Positions 8,270 through 16,981 of a stretch of DNA of 64,000 nucleotides are shown piece by piece. The notes beneath the pieces were generated by a model. It saw only the letters and a list, made by a program, of their open reading frames with translations, made no database searches and was not told the origin of the DNA. Made by a program: the position numbers and the translations under genes. This stretch comes from Pseudomonas sp. Irchel s3h14 (lineage in GTDB: Bacteria; Pseudomonadota; Gammaproteobacteria; Pseudomonadales; Pseudomonadaceae): the NCBI RefSeq assembly GCF_900187425.1, contig NZ_FYDJ01000001.1:186001-250000 (forward strand), in the 5' to 3' direction. How positions within the stretch are numbered: position 1 is the first letter of the stretch; every line of letters begins with the position of its first letter.

Positions 8270-8333
8270 AAAAGATCGCAGCCTTCGGCAGCTCCTACAT
8301 GGGATTTGCGTACATTCGAAGGCTGCGACTTTT
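8270..8333. repeat. Long inverted repeat between convergent genes
   Basis: AAAAGATCGCAGCCTTCG (8270-8287) and CGAAGGCTGCGACTTTT (8317-8333) are near-perfect inverted copies around a 29-base loop that includes GCAGCTCCTAC. Both ends carry A/T runs, so it can act as a two-way terminator for the DUF gene and the ABC permease gene. The sequence is also a dispersed Pseudomonas repeat type. Confidence 0.65.
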
Positions 8334-8335
8334 CG

Positions 8336-9172
8336 CTAACTACGGCTCAAATACGCCTTCCCATAATGCCGCTCCATCCGCGCCTGAATCAGCTCCAGCC
8401 CAATCGACATCACCCAATAAATCACCGCTGCCGTCGTCAGCATTTCGATGTAGCGATAGCTCGAGCGCCCATACGATTGCGCCAGAAACATCACCTCCCA
8501 AACCCCCATCACCGAGATCAGCGACGAGTCTTTGAGCATTGAGATGAATTGGTTGGTGGTCGGCGGGATGATGGTGCGCATGGCCTGGGGCAGGGTGACG
8601 CGCCAGAAGATTACGGTTTCGCGCATGCCCAGGGCCAGGGATGCTTCGCGTTGGCCGTGGGCGACGCCGAGGATGCCGGCGCGGAAGATTTCGCTGAGGT
8701 ACGCGCCGTAGTTGAGCGACAGGGCAATGATGCCGGCGGCGATGGCGCCCGGGACGATGCCCAGTTGTGGCAGGCCGAGGTAGATCAGCAGGATCTGGAT
8801 CAGTAGCGGTGTGCCACGAAAGAACGAGGCATAGAAGCTCGCAATGCCGAAGGCCACGGCGCTTTTCGACAGCCGCGCCAGGGCGGTGATGAAGCCCAGC
8901 AGCGAGGAGGTCACGATCGAACACAGGCACAGAAACAGCGTCAGCGCCGCGCCCTGCAAGAAGCCGTTGGGCGCCAGGTGCAGACCGATCAGGTTCGGCA
9001 GTTTGTCGAGGATGATCGAGAACTTCAGGTCGAAGCTCAGGAAGAAGCTGGCGAACAACCCGAGCATCGCCGCCCACGTCAGGTACAGCCGCGTGCGGAA
9101 ACCGAATATCCGTTGCAACAGCGACTCAGCCACCGGTTGTGGCGGCTGAGGAGGTTTGGGGAAAGAAGTCAT
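8336..9172 (-). CDS. Amino-acid ABC transporter permease
   Basis: Inner-membrane permease of the His/Glu/Gln/Arg/opine type, 278 residues. After a proline-rich start it shows several hydrophobic segments and the EAA-type loop (GQREASLALGMRE). The binding-protein gene upstream overlaps it by ATGA, which decides the start at 9172. A start eight codons earlier would lie inside that gene. No ATPase gene is next to the pair, so it must borrow one from elsewhere or work with an unlinked subunit. Substrate is not clear from sequence; polar or basic amino acids are typical of the family. Confidence 0.85.
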   Translation of the reverse strand: MTSFPKPPQPPQPVAESLLQRIFGFRTRLYLTWAAMLGLFASFFLSFDLKFSIILDKLPNLIGLHLAPNGFLQGAALTLFLCLCSIVTSSLLGFITALARLSKSAVAFGIASFYASFFRGTPLLIQILLIYLGLPQLGIVPGAIAAGIIALSLNYGAYLSEIFRAGILGVAHGQREASLALGMRETVIFWRVTLPQAMRTIIPPTTNQFISMLKDSSLISVMGVWEVMFLAQSYGRSSYRYIEMLTTAAVIYWVMSIGLELIQARMERHYGKAYLSRS

Positions 9173-9990
9173 TTGCTGATGTCGGCGCCGATCCATTTTT
9201 GCGAAAGCTTGCTCAGGGTGCCGTCCTGTTTCAGCTGAGCGAAGACGTCACGCACTTTGGCGTCCCACTGGGCGTCGCCTTTTTCAATGGCCACCGAATT
9301 CGGCTCCGAGTACAGCGGCTCGCCGGCAAGCTTGAAGCGTTTGTCTTCGGTCAGGCGCGGTTGCGCGGTGACAAGGTTGGTGAGGATCGCGTCCAGTCGC
9401 ACGCCAGCACCCAGGCCGAGGTCCTGAAATGCCACGTTGTCAGTGTCATACGGGGCGATCTGCACATCCTCGAACGGGTACTGCAGCAGGGTGTCTTCGG
9501 CGCCTTCGATCACCAGGTTTTTGTTCAGGTAGCTTTCATAGCTGGAGGCGCTGGTGAGGCCGACTTTCTTGCCACTCAGGTCTTTGGCACTGTGGATGCT
9601 GTCGTCCTTGGCGTTGACCACGATCACCGCTGGCGAGGCGTAGTACTCGACCGGGAAGTCGAAGACCTCGGCGCGGGCCTTGCTCGGGGTCATGGAACAG
9701 ATGCAGATGTCGTAGCGACCACTCCAGCGGCCGGCCGCGATCACGTCCCAGGACGGGGTTTCGAGGCGCAGTTTGACGCCCAGTTTGTCTGCCACGGCCT
9801 TGGCCACGTCGACGTCGAAGCCGTCGAGCTGGTTCTGATCATTGAGGAACGAGAAGGGTGGATAGCTTTCCATCAACACGCCCACAAGCTCTTTCTTTTT
9901 TTCGACGCGATCCAGCGTGGCGCCACCAAAGGCTTGGGTGGAGGCAGCCAGAATCGTCAGGCCCAAGGCCAGTAGCGGTTGGAATTTCAC
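9169..9990 (-). CDS. Amino-acid ABC transporter periplasmic binding protein
   Basis: A 273-residue solute-binding protein of family 3. Residues 1 to about 20 are a signal peptide (LLALGLTILAASTQA). The mature part starts with the usual ligand-domain pattern VGVLMESYPPFSF and LDGFDVDVAKAVADKLG. The start is a GTG at 9990 with AGGGA upstream. The permease gene follows with a four-base overlap. The ligand cannot be told from the sequence. The homocysteine methyltransferase gene is divergent, so import of a methionine-related compound is possible but unproven. Confidence 0.85.
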   Translation of the reverse strand: MKFQPLLALGLTILAASTQAFGGATLDRVEKKKELVGVLMESYPPFSFLNDQNQLDGFDVDVAKAVADKLGVKLRLETPSWDVIAAGRWSGRYDICICSMTPSKARAEVFDFPVEYYASPAVIVVNAKDDSIHSAKDLSGKKVGLTSASSYESYLNKNLVIEGAEDTLLQYPFEDVQIAPYDTDNVAFQDLGLGAGVRLDAILTNLVTAQPRLTEDKRFKLAGEPLYSEPNSVAIEKGDAQWDAKVRDVFAQLKQDGTLSKLSQKWIGADISK

Positions 9991-10102
9991 AGTCGATCCC
10001 TGATAAAAAAGAGGTTGTTATTAACCGGATGGTGCGTATTAAATAGTTATAAGAACGACTCTGATAGTGAGTTATTTTCATAAGCTTATGAGTGAAAAGC
10101 AT

Positions 10103-11002
10103 ATGGGCGCAGCAAGCACAGTAATTCTGGATGGCGGCATGGGTCGTGAGTTGCAACGCCGAGGCGCGCCGTTCAGACAGCCCGAGTGGTCGGCGCTGGC
10201 CTTGAGCGAAGCGCCGCAAGCGGTAGAGGCGGTGCACACGGCTTATATCGAAAGCGGTGCGAACGTGATCACCAGCAACAGTTATGCGGTGGTGCCGTTT
10301 CACATTGGCGAAGAGCGTTTTGCAGCAGAAGGGCAGGCGCTCGCGGCGTTGGCCGGTGAGCTGGCTCGGCGCGCGGTAGAGGTTTCGGGCAAAGCGGTGC
10401 GTGTGGCCGGTTCATTGCCGCCGCTGTTTGGGTCCTACCGTCCGGACCTTTTCGATGCTGCTCGGGCGACTGAATTGTTGGCGCCGCTGGTGAAGGGGCT
10501 GGCACCTCATGTCGATCTGTGGCTGGCAGAAACCCAGAGTTCGATCGTTGAAGCGCGAGCGATCCATGCTGGTCTGCCGAAGGACGGCAAGCCGTTTTGG
10601 CTGTCGTTTACCCTGAAGGATGAGGACACGGACGAAGTGCCGCGCTTGCGTTCGGGCGAGCCGGTGGCTGAAGCCGCAGCAGTAGCGGCTGAGCTGGGCG
10701 TCGAGACGTTGCTGTTCAACTGCAGCCAGCCGGAAGTGATTGGAGCTGCGATTGATGCGGCGCGGGAAACCTTCGAGCGTTTAGGGGTGAAGATTCACAT
10801 CGGTGCGTACGCCAATGCCTTCCCGCCGCAACCGAAAGAGGCCACGGCCAACGACGGTTTGGACCCGTTGCGTGAAGACCTTGATCCGCCGGGTTACCTG
10901 CATTGGGCGGCTGATTGGCAGAAGCGTGGCGCCAGCCATTTGGGCGGGTGCTGTGGGATCGGGCCGGAGCATATTGCAGTGTTAGCCCAGAAATTAGCGT
11001 GA
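10103..11002 (+). CDS. mmuM: Homocysteine S-methyltransferase
   Basis: Transfers a methyl group, usually from S-methylmethionine or S-adenosylmethionine, to homocysteine to make methionine. The zinc ligands are visible: Cys207 in FNCSQP and Cys283-Cys284 in GGCCGI. The N-terminus has the family pattern VILDGGMGREL. Length is 299 residues from the ATG at 10103; ATG 10088 and GTG 10067 are alternatives, and none has a strong ribosome site. The cobalamin-free short form fits MmuM rather than MetH. No S-methylmethionine permease (mmuP) is adjacent. Confidence 0.85.
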   Translation: MGAASTVILDGGMGRELQRRGAPFRQPEWSALALSEAPQAVEAVHTAYIESGANVITSNSYAVVPFHIGEERFAAEGQALAALAGELARRAVEVSGKAVRVAGSLPPLFGSYRPDLFDAARATELLAPLVKGLAPHVDLWLAETQSSIVEARAIHAGLPKDGKPFWLSFTLKDEDTDEVPRLRSGEPVAEAAAVAAELGVETLLFNCSQPEVIGAAIDAARETFERLGVKIHIGAYANAFPPQPKEATANDGLDPLREDLDPPGYLHWAADWQKRGASHLGGCCGIGPEHIAVLAQKLA

Positions 11003-11007
11003 AGCCA

Positions 11008-11094
11008 TTCGCGAGCAAGCCCGCTCCCACAGGGTTTTGGATTGACCACAAAATTGTGATCCACCCCAATCCAGTGTGGGAGCGGGCTTGCTCC
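11008..11094. repeat. Inverted REP pair
   Basis: TTCGCGAGCAAGCCCGCTCCCACA (11008-11031) faces TGTGGGAGCGGGCTTGCTCC (11074-11094). The two arms and the 42-base spacer can fold into one large hairpin between the convergent genes. Confidence 0.85.
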
Positions 11095-11135
11095 GGGCGG
11101 CGTTCCGACGATGGCGTCCGTTCGGGCGCCGAAGA

Positions 11136-11807
11136 TTACCCGCGGCACTCGGCCAGGGTTTTCACCTGCCCCGAATCCGTCTGGTTCTCATCGGACAGCC
11201 ATCGCTCAAACCCCGCCCCGATCGCCGGCCATTCCGAGTCCAGAATCGAATACCACGCCGTGTCCCGATTCTGGCCCTTGACCACCATGTGCTGGCGAAA
11301 CACGCCCTCAAAACTGAACCCCAGCCGTTCGGCCGCGTATTTGGAGCGGGCATTGCCGTTGTTGCACTTCCACTCCAGACGGCGATAACCCAGCGCAAAG
11401 GATTCCTTGGCCAGCAAATAAACCGCCTCGGTGCTTTTCGGCGAGCGCTGCATCGGCGCACCGAAAGTGACATGGCCGATCTCGATCCGACCTTGTGAAG
11501 GAACAATCGACATCAAACTGAGGATGCCTTGCACATCGCCGCTGGCACGGTCGATCACGCTAAAGAAATACGGGTCGCTGTTAGCTGCATGATTGTTCAG
11601 CCAATCGTTGAACGCGCTGCGCTCCGGGAAAGGACCGTATGGCAAATAGTCCCAGAGTTTCGGGTCGGCACCCGGGCCTTGCAGGGCTTTCCACAAACCG
11701 TCGGCGTGACGCGCCGGGTCGAGTTTTTCCAGGCGGATGAAACGCCCTTCGATGGTTTGAACCGACGGCGCCGGGACGCCTTTCCAGTCGGCGAGTGAAG
11801 TCGACAT
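11136..11807 (-). CDS. GNAT acetyltransferase, RimL-like
   Basis: A 223-residue acetyltransferase of the Acetyltransf_3 type (GRFIRLEKLDPARHADGLW at the start, then IEIGHVTFGAPMQRS and LEWKCNNGNARSKYAAERLGF). The last motif is the acetyl-CoA binding end typical of RimL-like enzymes. The substrate is unknown. I chose the ATG at 11807, which has AAGGAGAACAGC upstream. It is the third gene of a minus-strand run with another GNAT gene and a PaiB-like gene, with 17 bases to its neighbour. Confidence 0.85.
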   Translation of the reverse strand: MSTSLADWKGVPAPSVQTIEGRFIRLEKLDPARHADGLWKALQGPGADPKLWDYLPYGPFPERSAFNDWLNNHAANSDPYFFSVIDRASGDVQGILSLMSIVPSQGRIEIGHVTFGAPMQRSPKSTEAVYLLAKESFALGYRRLEWKCNNGNARSKYAAERLGFSFEGVFRQHMVVKGQNRDTAWYSILDSEWPAIGAGFERWLSDENQTDSGQVKTLAECRG

Positions 11808-11824
11808 GCTGTTCTCCTTGGACC

Positions 11825-12271
11825 TTAAATGGCTTTGCGAAACTGGATAAAACCGGGGCGTTCGGCGATGCGCTCGTAGAGCTGGATCGCGGTGGCGTTG
11901 GTTTCGTGGGTCAGCCAGTGGACCTTGCCGCAACCGTCCTCTTTGGCTGTGGCGTAGACGAACTCGATCAGTTGTCGGCCGACGCCGGTGCCGCGAGTTT
12001 CCGGCACTACCAGCAAGTCTTGCAGGTAGCAGGAGTTTTCGATGCTCCAGTTCGAACGATGGTAGATGAAGTGCACCATGCCCACCGCTTTGCCATCGGC
12101 CCAGGCCAGTGCGGCATGGGTCGGTTCGCTCGGGTCGAGCAGGCGCTGCCAGGTGCTTTGGGTGACGGCCTCAGGCAGTTCGGTGTTGTAGAAACGCAGG
12201 TACGCTTGCCACAAGGGTAACCAGGCGGCGTGATCGTCGGCGGTGACCTGGCGGATGTCGATCTGACTCAT
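11825..12271 (-). CDS. GNAT-family N-acetyltransferase
   Basis: A 148-residue single-domain acetyltransferase. The acetyl-CoA loop is LLVVPETRGTGVGRQLIEFV, the classic R/Q-X-X-G-X-G/A motif. Later it has NATAIQLYERIAERPGFIQF, the usual C-terminal pattern. The ribosome site AAGGAACGAAC precedes the ATG. It lies 9 bases after the PaiB-like gene, so the pair is probably co-transcribed. PaiA/PaiB pairs in Bacillus link a GNAT enzyme acting on polyamines with an FMN-binding protein. That parallel is suggestive here but not proof of substrate. Confidence 0.85.
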   Translation of the reverse strand: MSQIDIRQVTADDHAAWLPLWQAYLRFYNTELPEAVTQSTWQRLLDPSEPTHAALAWADGKAVGMVHFIYHRSNWSIENSCYLQDLLVVPETRGTGVGRQLIEFVYATAKEDGCGKVHWLTHETNATAIQLYERIAERPGFIQFRKAI

Positions 12272-12280
12272 GTTCGTTCC

Positions 12281-12904
12281 TTAACGCATCAAGTGGGCGA
12301 GGGCTTGGTCGTGCACATCAGGGCTGGCGGCAAGCCCCTCGCGCACACCGGTGATGTCTGCAGCGTTGCGGTTCTGGCTGAGCTTGCGCTTGCCTTCCAG
12401 GCGCTGGATCGGCAAGGCAAAACCGACGATGGCCTTGAGCATCCCGTCAATGTAGTCGGCGGGGGCATCGGCGACTTTCCATGGACTGGCGCGACCCGCT
12501 TCATGACGATCAGTCAGCGCGCTGACCAGCGTGCGCAGGCGATCGGCGTCGGTGAACACTTCGGCCGTGCCGTAGGCGTGCACGGCGACGTAGTTCCAGG
12601 TCGGCACCACTTTGCCGTGCTCGGCTTTGCTCGGGTAAAACCCCGGGCTGACGTAAGCGTCGGCGCCAGCAAAAATCACCAAGGCTTCGGCGCCGTTCTG
12701 CAGTTCCTTCCATTGCGGATTGGCCTTGGCGAAGTGACCGTAAAGGGTGCCATTCGGGCCTTGGTCTGAACTCAACAGCAGCGGCAAATGGCTGGCTTGC
12801 AGACCTTGTTCCCCGTGTGTGACCAGCACAGCGAGGCGGGTGCCGAGTATCTGCTGGTGCAGTTCATGCAAATCATCTATGGCAAAGCTGCTTGGCGTGT
12901 ACAT
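12281..12904 (-). CDS. PaiB-like FMN-binding protein
   Basis: A 207-residue member of the PaiB/FMN-binding split-barrel family (MYTPSSFAIDDLHELHQQI, then SHLPLLLSS and VPTWNYVAVHAYG). In Bacillus PaiB is described as a negative regulator. In most proteobacteria the role is unclear and it may be a flavoenzyme. The start at 12904 has AAGGAAAA upstream. The longer open frame begins 26 codons earlier without a good ribosome site. It leads the operon with the two GNAT genes and is divergent from the MocR regulator, which is the likely controller. Confidence 0.85.
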   Translation of the reverse strand: MYTPSSFAIDDLHELHQQILGTRLAVLVTHGEQGLQASHLPLLLSSDQGPNGTLYGHFAKANPQWKELQNGAEALVIFAGADAYVSPGFYPSKAEHGKVVPTWNYVAVHAYGTAEVFTDADRLRTLVSALTDRHEAGRASPWKVADAPADYIDGMLKAIVGFALPIQRLEGKRKLSQNRNAADITGVREGLAASPDVHDQALAHLMR

Positions 12905-12994
12905 GGAGATTTTCCTTGGCGAATGCCTGCATCCTAGGCAGGCTAATGGTCTGTTGTAAGAGCCATTAACGACCAATTTCATAGGTCCATTGCC

Positions 12995-14545
12995 ATGACC
13001 AGCGAGCCACTGTCCTTGTCATTCAACCCGGCGGGTATCGAACTCGATCGCCGTCAGGGTTTGAGTCGTCAGCTCTATCAGGCCTTGCGGGTGCGAGTGC
13101 TCGACGGTCGTCTGGTCAGCGGTACGCGATTACCCGCCAGTCGCGATCTGGCGGCGGCGTTGTCGATTTCCCGAAACAGCGTGGTCCGGGCCTACGATCA
13201 GCTCTACGCCGAGGGCTTTATAGAAGGACGTGTGGGTGACGGGACGTATGTCGCGCAATTGCCTCAATCAGTGCTACCGGTGAAAAAACTATCCACAAAA
13301 GTATCCACAGGGTTATCAACAGGGTTACCCACAACCTTATCCACAAATTGGCTGGATTTACCTGTGGTTTCATCCAGCAAAGTTATCCACAGCGGCGCAT
13401 TGGGGCGGGTTGAAAGGAACCATTTGGCCCTGCCTCCCGTCGGTCCACCCCGCGCATTTCGTGTGGGTGTTCCGGCTTTTGATCTGTTCCCTTTCGAGGT
13501 CTGGGCCAAGCTGAATGCGGCTTTCTGGCGTAAACCGGATCTCCAGCAGCTGTGTTACGGCGATCCTGCGGGCGATGCACGGTTACGCGGCCTGATTGCT
13601 GCGTATTTGCGCAGTTCCCGGGGGATGCAGTGCACGGCTGAGCAAATAGTGATCACCAGTGGCGCACAGCAGGGGATTAGCCTTTGTGCACAGCTGCTGG
13701 TAGAGCCGGGCGATGGCGTGGCGATCGAGAATCCGGGGTATCGGGCGGCGGGTCATGCGTTCGCCGTGGCCGGTGCGCGATTGCATGGGGTGGCGGTGGA
13801 CAGCGAGGGCATCGACTGCACCGAATTGAACGGGCTCAACGATTGTCGATTGGCCTATGTCACACCGTCGCATCAGTACCCGACCGGGGTGGTGATGAGT
13901 CTGGCGCGGCGGCTGGAGTTGTTGGCCTGGGCCGAGCGAACCGAGGGATGGATCGTCGAGGATGATTACGACGGCGAATACCGTTACAGCGGCGCGCCAC
14001 TGGCACCGCTGGCTGCGCTTGATCGTCACGGTCGGGTGCTCTACGTCGGCACGTTCGGCAAAGTGGCTTTCCCGGCATTGCGCCTGGGCTATCTGGTGCT
14101 GCCACCGGCATTGGTGGACGCTTTCGCCCAACGTCGCGCGGTTGATGTGCGCCATTCCGAGGTGAGCACCCAGGCCGTCATGGCTGAGTTCATGGCGGCC
14201 GGGCATTTCCAGCGGCATATCCGCCGCATGCGCCGCGCTGCGTTGAGTCGCCGCAATACGCTTCTGGCCAACTGGCCTTCGGATATCCCAGGGGTGGGCA
14301 GCCTGCCGAGTGTGGCGGCAGGGCTGCACTTGACGGTGGCGGTCGACACTCAGGCCCGCGAACGCGAACTGATTGAAGCCGCCGCCAGCGTCGATGTCGA
14401 GATCAATGGCCTGAGCAGTTACTGGTTGCCGGATTCGAGATCCACTGTGGATCAACGCGCCGGGCTGGTGCTGGGCTTCGCGGCGGTGCCCGAGGCGGCG
14501 ATCATCGCAGCGCTCGGGCGATTGCAGAAGGCTTGGCGGCCCTGA
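12995..14545 (+). CDS. MocR/PdxR-family regulator (GntR HTH plus aminotransferase-like domain)
   Basis: A 516-residue PLP-dependent transcription regulator. Residues about 20-90 are a winged GntR helix-turn-helix (SGTRLPASRDLAAALSISRN). Residues about 150-510 are a fold-type I aminotransferase-like domain. The PLP lysine is Lys356 in GTFGKVAFPALRLGY; the residue before it is glycine where most members have serine. The linker contains a four-residue repeat (LSTK VSTG LSTG LPTT LSTN) whose codons form DnaA-box-like nonamers. It is divergent from the PaiB/GNAT/GNAT operon and probably controls it in response to an amino compound or vitamin B6 state. Confidence 0.9.
   Translation: MTSEPLSLSFNPAGIELDRRQGLSRQLYQALRVRVLDGRLVSGTRLPASRDLAAALSISRNSVVRAYDQLYAEGFIEGRVGDGTYVAQLPQSVLPVKKLSTKVSTGLSTGLPTTLSTNWLDLPVVSSSKVIHSGALGRVERNHLALPPVGPPRAFRVGVPAFDLFPFEVWAKLNAAFWRKPDLQQLCYGDPAGDARLRGLIAAYLRSSRGMQCTAEQIVITSGAQQGISLCAQLLVEPGDGVAIENPGYRAAGHAFAVAGARLHGVAVDSEGIDCTELNGLNDCRLAYVTPSHQYPTGVVMSLARRLELLAWAERTEGWIVEDDYDGEYRYSGAPLAPLAALDRHGRVLYVGTFGKVAFPALRLGYLVLPPALVDAFAQRRAVDVRHSEVSTQAVMAEFMAAGHFQRHIRRMRRAALSRRNTLLANWPSDIPGVGSLPSVAAGLHLTVAVDTQARERELIEAAASVDVEINGLSSYWLPDSRSTVDQRAGLVLGFAAVPEAAIIAALGRLQKAWRP
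13289..13391 (+). repeat. 12-bp tandem repeat with DnaA-box-like nonamers
   Basis: Five nonamers start exactly 12 bp apart: CTATCCACA (13289), GTATCCACA (13301), TTATCAACA (13313), TTACCCACA (13325) and TTATCCACA (13337). A sixth, TTATCCACA, lies at 13383. The last two are perfect matches to the TTATNCACA DnaA consensus. All lie inside the linker codons of the MocR gene. This may be a DnaA-titrating cluster or a simple expanded repeat that happens to match. Confidence 0.7.
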
Positions 14546-14566
14546 GATCGAGGACTTCCGTCAGGT

Positions 14567-15682
14567 TCAGGTCCCGGACTTGATCTTGGTCCAGGCCCGG
14601 GTCCGTGCCCGTTCGGCATCGCGGGGCAGAGGTTGCAGGGTGTAAAGCGTGCTCATCGCCGCTTCGGTTGGGTACAGATTCGGGTTGTTGCGGATCGCCG
14701 GGTCGACCAATTCTGTGGCGTCCTTGTTCGGGTTCGGGTAGCCGACGAAGTCGCTGACCGGTGCAATCACCTGCGGCTGCAACAAGTAGTTGATGAAGGT
14801 GTAGGCGTCTTCCGGGTTCTTCGCGCCTTTGGGGATCGAGAGCATGTCGAACCAGATTGGCGCGCCTTCTTTCGGCAGGCGCATGTCGACGATCACGCCG
14901 TTCTTGGCTTCCTTGGCGCGGTTCGCTGCCTGGGAGAAGCTGCCGGAGTAACCGACAGCGACGCAGATGTCACCGTTGGCGATGTCGGCCATGTACTTCG
15001 AGGAATGGAAGTAGGTGACGTACGGACGGATCTTCATCAGCAGCGCTTCAGCCTTTTCGTAGTCCGCCGGTTTCTTGCTGTTGGGGTCCAGACCCAGGTG
15101 TTGCAAGGCCAGTGGCAGGATCTCCGACGGCGAGTCGAGTAGCGCAACACCGCACTGCTTGAGCTTGCTGATGTTCTCTTCCTTGAAGATCAGGTCCCAG
15201 CTGTCCACCGGTGCGTTGTCACCCAATGCTGCCTTGATCTTGTCCGGGTTGAAGCCGATCAGGATGGTCCCGTACATGTACGGCACGGCAAATTTGTTGC
15301 CCGGATCGTTGGCTTCGATCAGCTTCATCAGCTTGGGATCGAGGTGGTTCCAGTTCGGCAGTTTGCTGCGATCCAGTGGCTGGAAAACGCCGGCCTCGAT
15401 TTGCTTGGCAAGGAATACGTTGGACGGCACGACCACGTCATAGCCGGAGTTACCAGTCAGCAACTTGGCCTCCAGCGCTTCGTTGGTGTCGAAGATGTCG
15501 TAGACCAGTTTGGTCTGGGTGTTCTGGGACTTGAAGTCTTCCAGCGCTTTGGGGGTGATGTAGTCGAACCAGTTGTAGACGCGCAACGTTCGCTCTTCAG
15601 CATGAACGGCGCCACTGAGCACTGTGGCGCAGAGCACTGTGGGAAAGAGTGCGGGCGCGATAAAACGCTTGAGACTGATCAT
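14567..15682 (-). CDS. PotF-like polyamine ABC transporter binding protein
   Basis: A 371-residue periplasmic binding protein for putrescine or related polyamines. It has a signal peptide (FIAPALFPTVLCATVLSGAVHA) and starts the mature part with RTLRVYNWFDYITPKALEDF, typical of PotD/PotF. The start has GAGGAAT upstream. No permease or ATPase gene is adjacent. The acetylpolyamine amidohydrolase gene lies 12 bases upstream, so the pair probably takes up and deacetylates acetylated polyamines. P. aeruginosa has the same pairing (PA1409-PA1410), from memory. Confidence 0.88.
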   Translation of the reverse strand: MISLKRFIAPALFPTVLCATVLSGAVHAEERTLRVYNWFDYITPKALEDFKSQNTQTKLVYDIFDTNEALEAKLLTGNSGYDVVVPSNVFLAKQIEAGVFQPLDRSKLPNWNHLDPKLMKLIEANDPGNKFAVPYMYGTILIGFNPDKIKAALGDNAPVDSWDLIFKEENISKLKQCGVALLDSPSEILPLALQHLGLDPNSKKPADYEKAEALLMKIRPYVTYFHSSKYMADIANGDICVAVGYSGSFSQAANRAKEAKNGVIVDMRLPKEGAPIWFDMLSIPKGAKNPEDAYTFINYLLQPQVIAPVSDFVGYPNPNKDATELVDPAIRNNPNLYPTEAAMSTLYTLQPLPRDAERARTRAWTKIKSGT

Positions 15683-15694
15683 TGTTCTAATTCC

Positions 15695-16726
<1,032 letters not shown>

Positions 16727-16868
16727 TTCTTGTTCTCCGCAGGCTGATTCGGTTGAACACAGTCTTGCGGCGCGCGGCGTTTGAGAGAACGGCAGGAAAG
16801 GCCAAAAGGGGATCGATATGGCCAAAAGAATTGACCGGAATTCGCCCCTTATTGGCGCGAGCCCTGGC

Positions 16869-16973
16869 CGATCGTTCCCACGCTCCGCGTGGGAATGCCT
16901 CTTGGGACGCTCCGCGTCCCGGTGACGCAGAGCGTCACTGGCTGCATTCCCACGCAGAGCATGGGAACGATCA
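16869..16973. repeat. Four-hairpin dispersed repeat, copy A
   Basis: A chain of palindromes: GTTCCCACGCTCCGCGTGGGAA, then GGGACGCTCCGCGTCCC, then TGACGC..GAGCGTCA, then the inverse of the first block ending in GGGAACGATCA. The whole unit has inverted ends (GATCGTTCCCACGCTC and GCATGGGAACGATC). A second copy lies at 39725-39834 in the same orientation. It differs from the REP families seen elsewhere in the window. Confidence 0.8.
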
Positions 16974-16981
16974 GTGGGAAC

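Noticed and set aside
13289-13391. Replication origin
   Set aside because: DnaA-box-like sequences are present, but there is no AT-rich unwinding region and no dnaA, dnaN, gyrB, rpmH or rnpA nearby. Kept only as a DnaA-box cluster.
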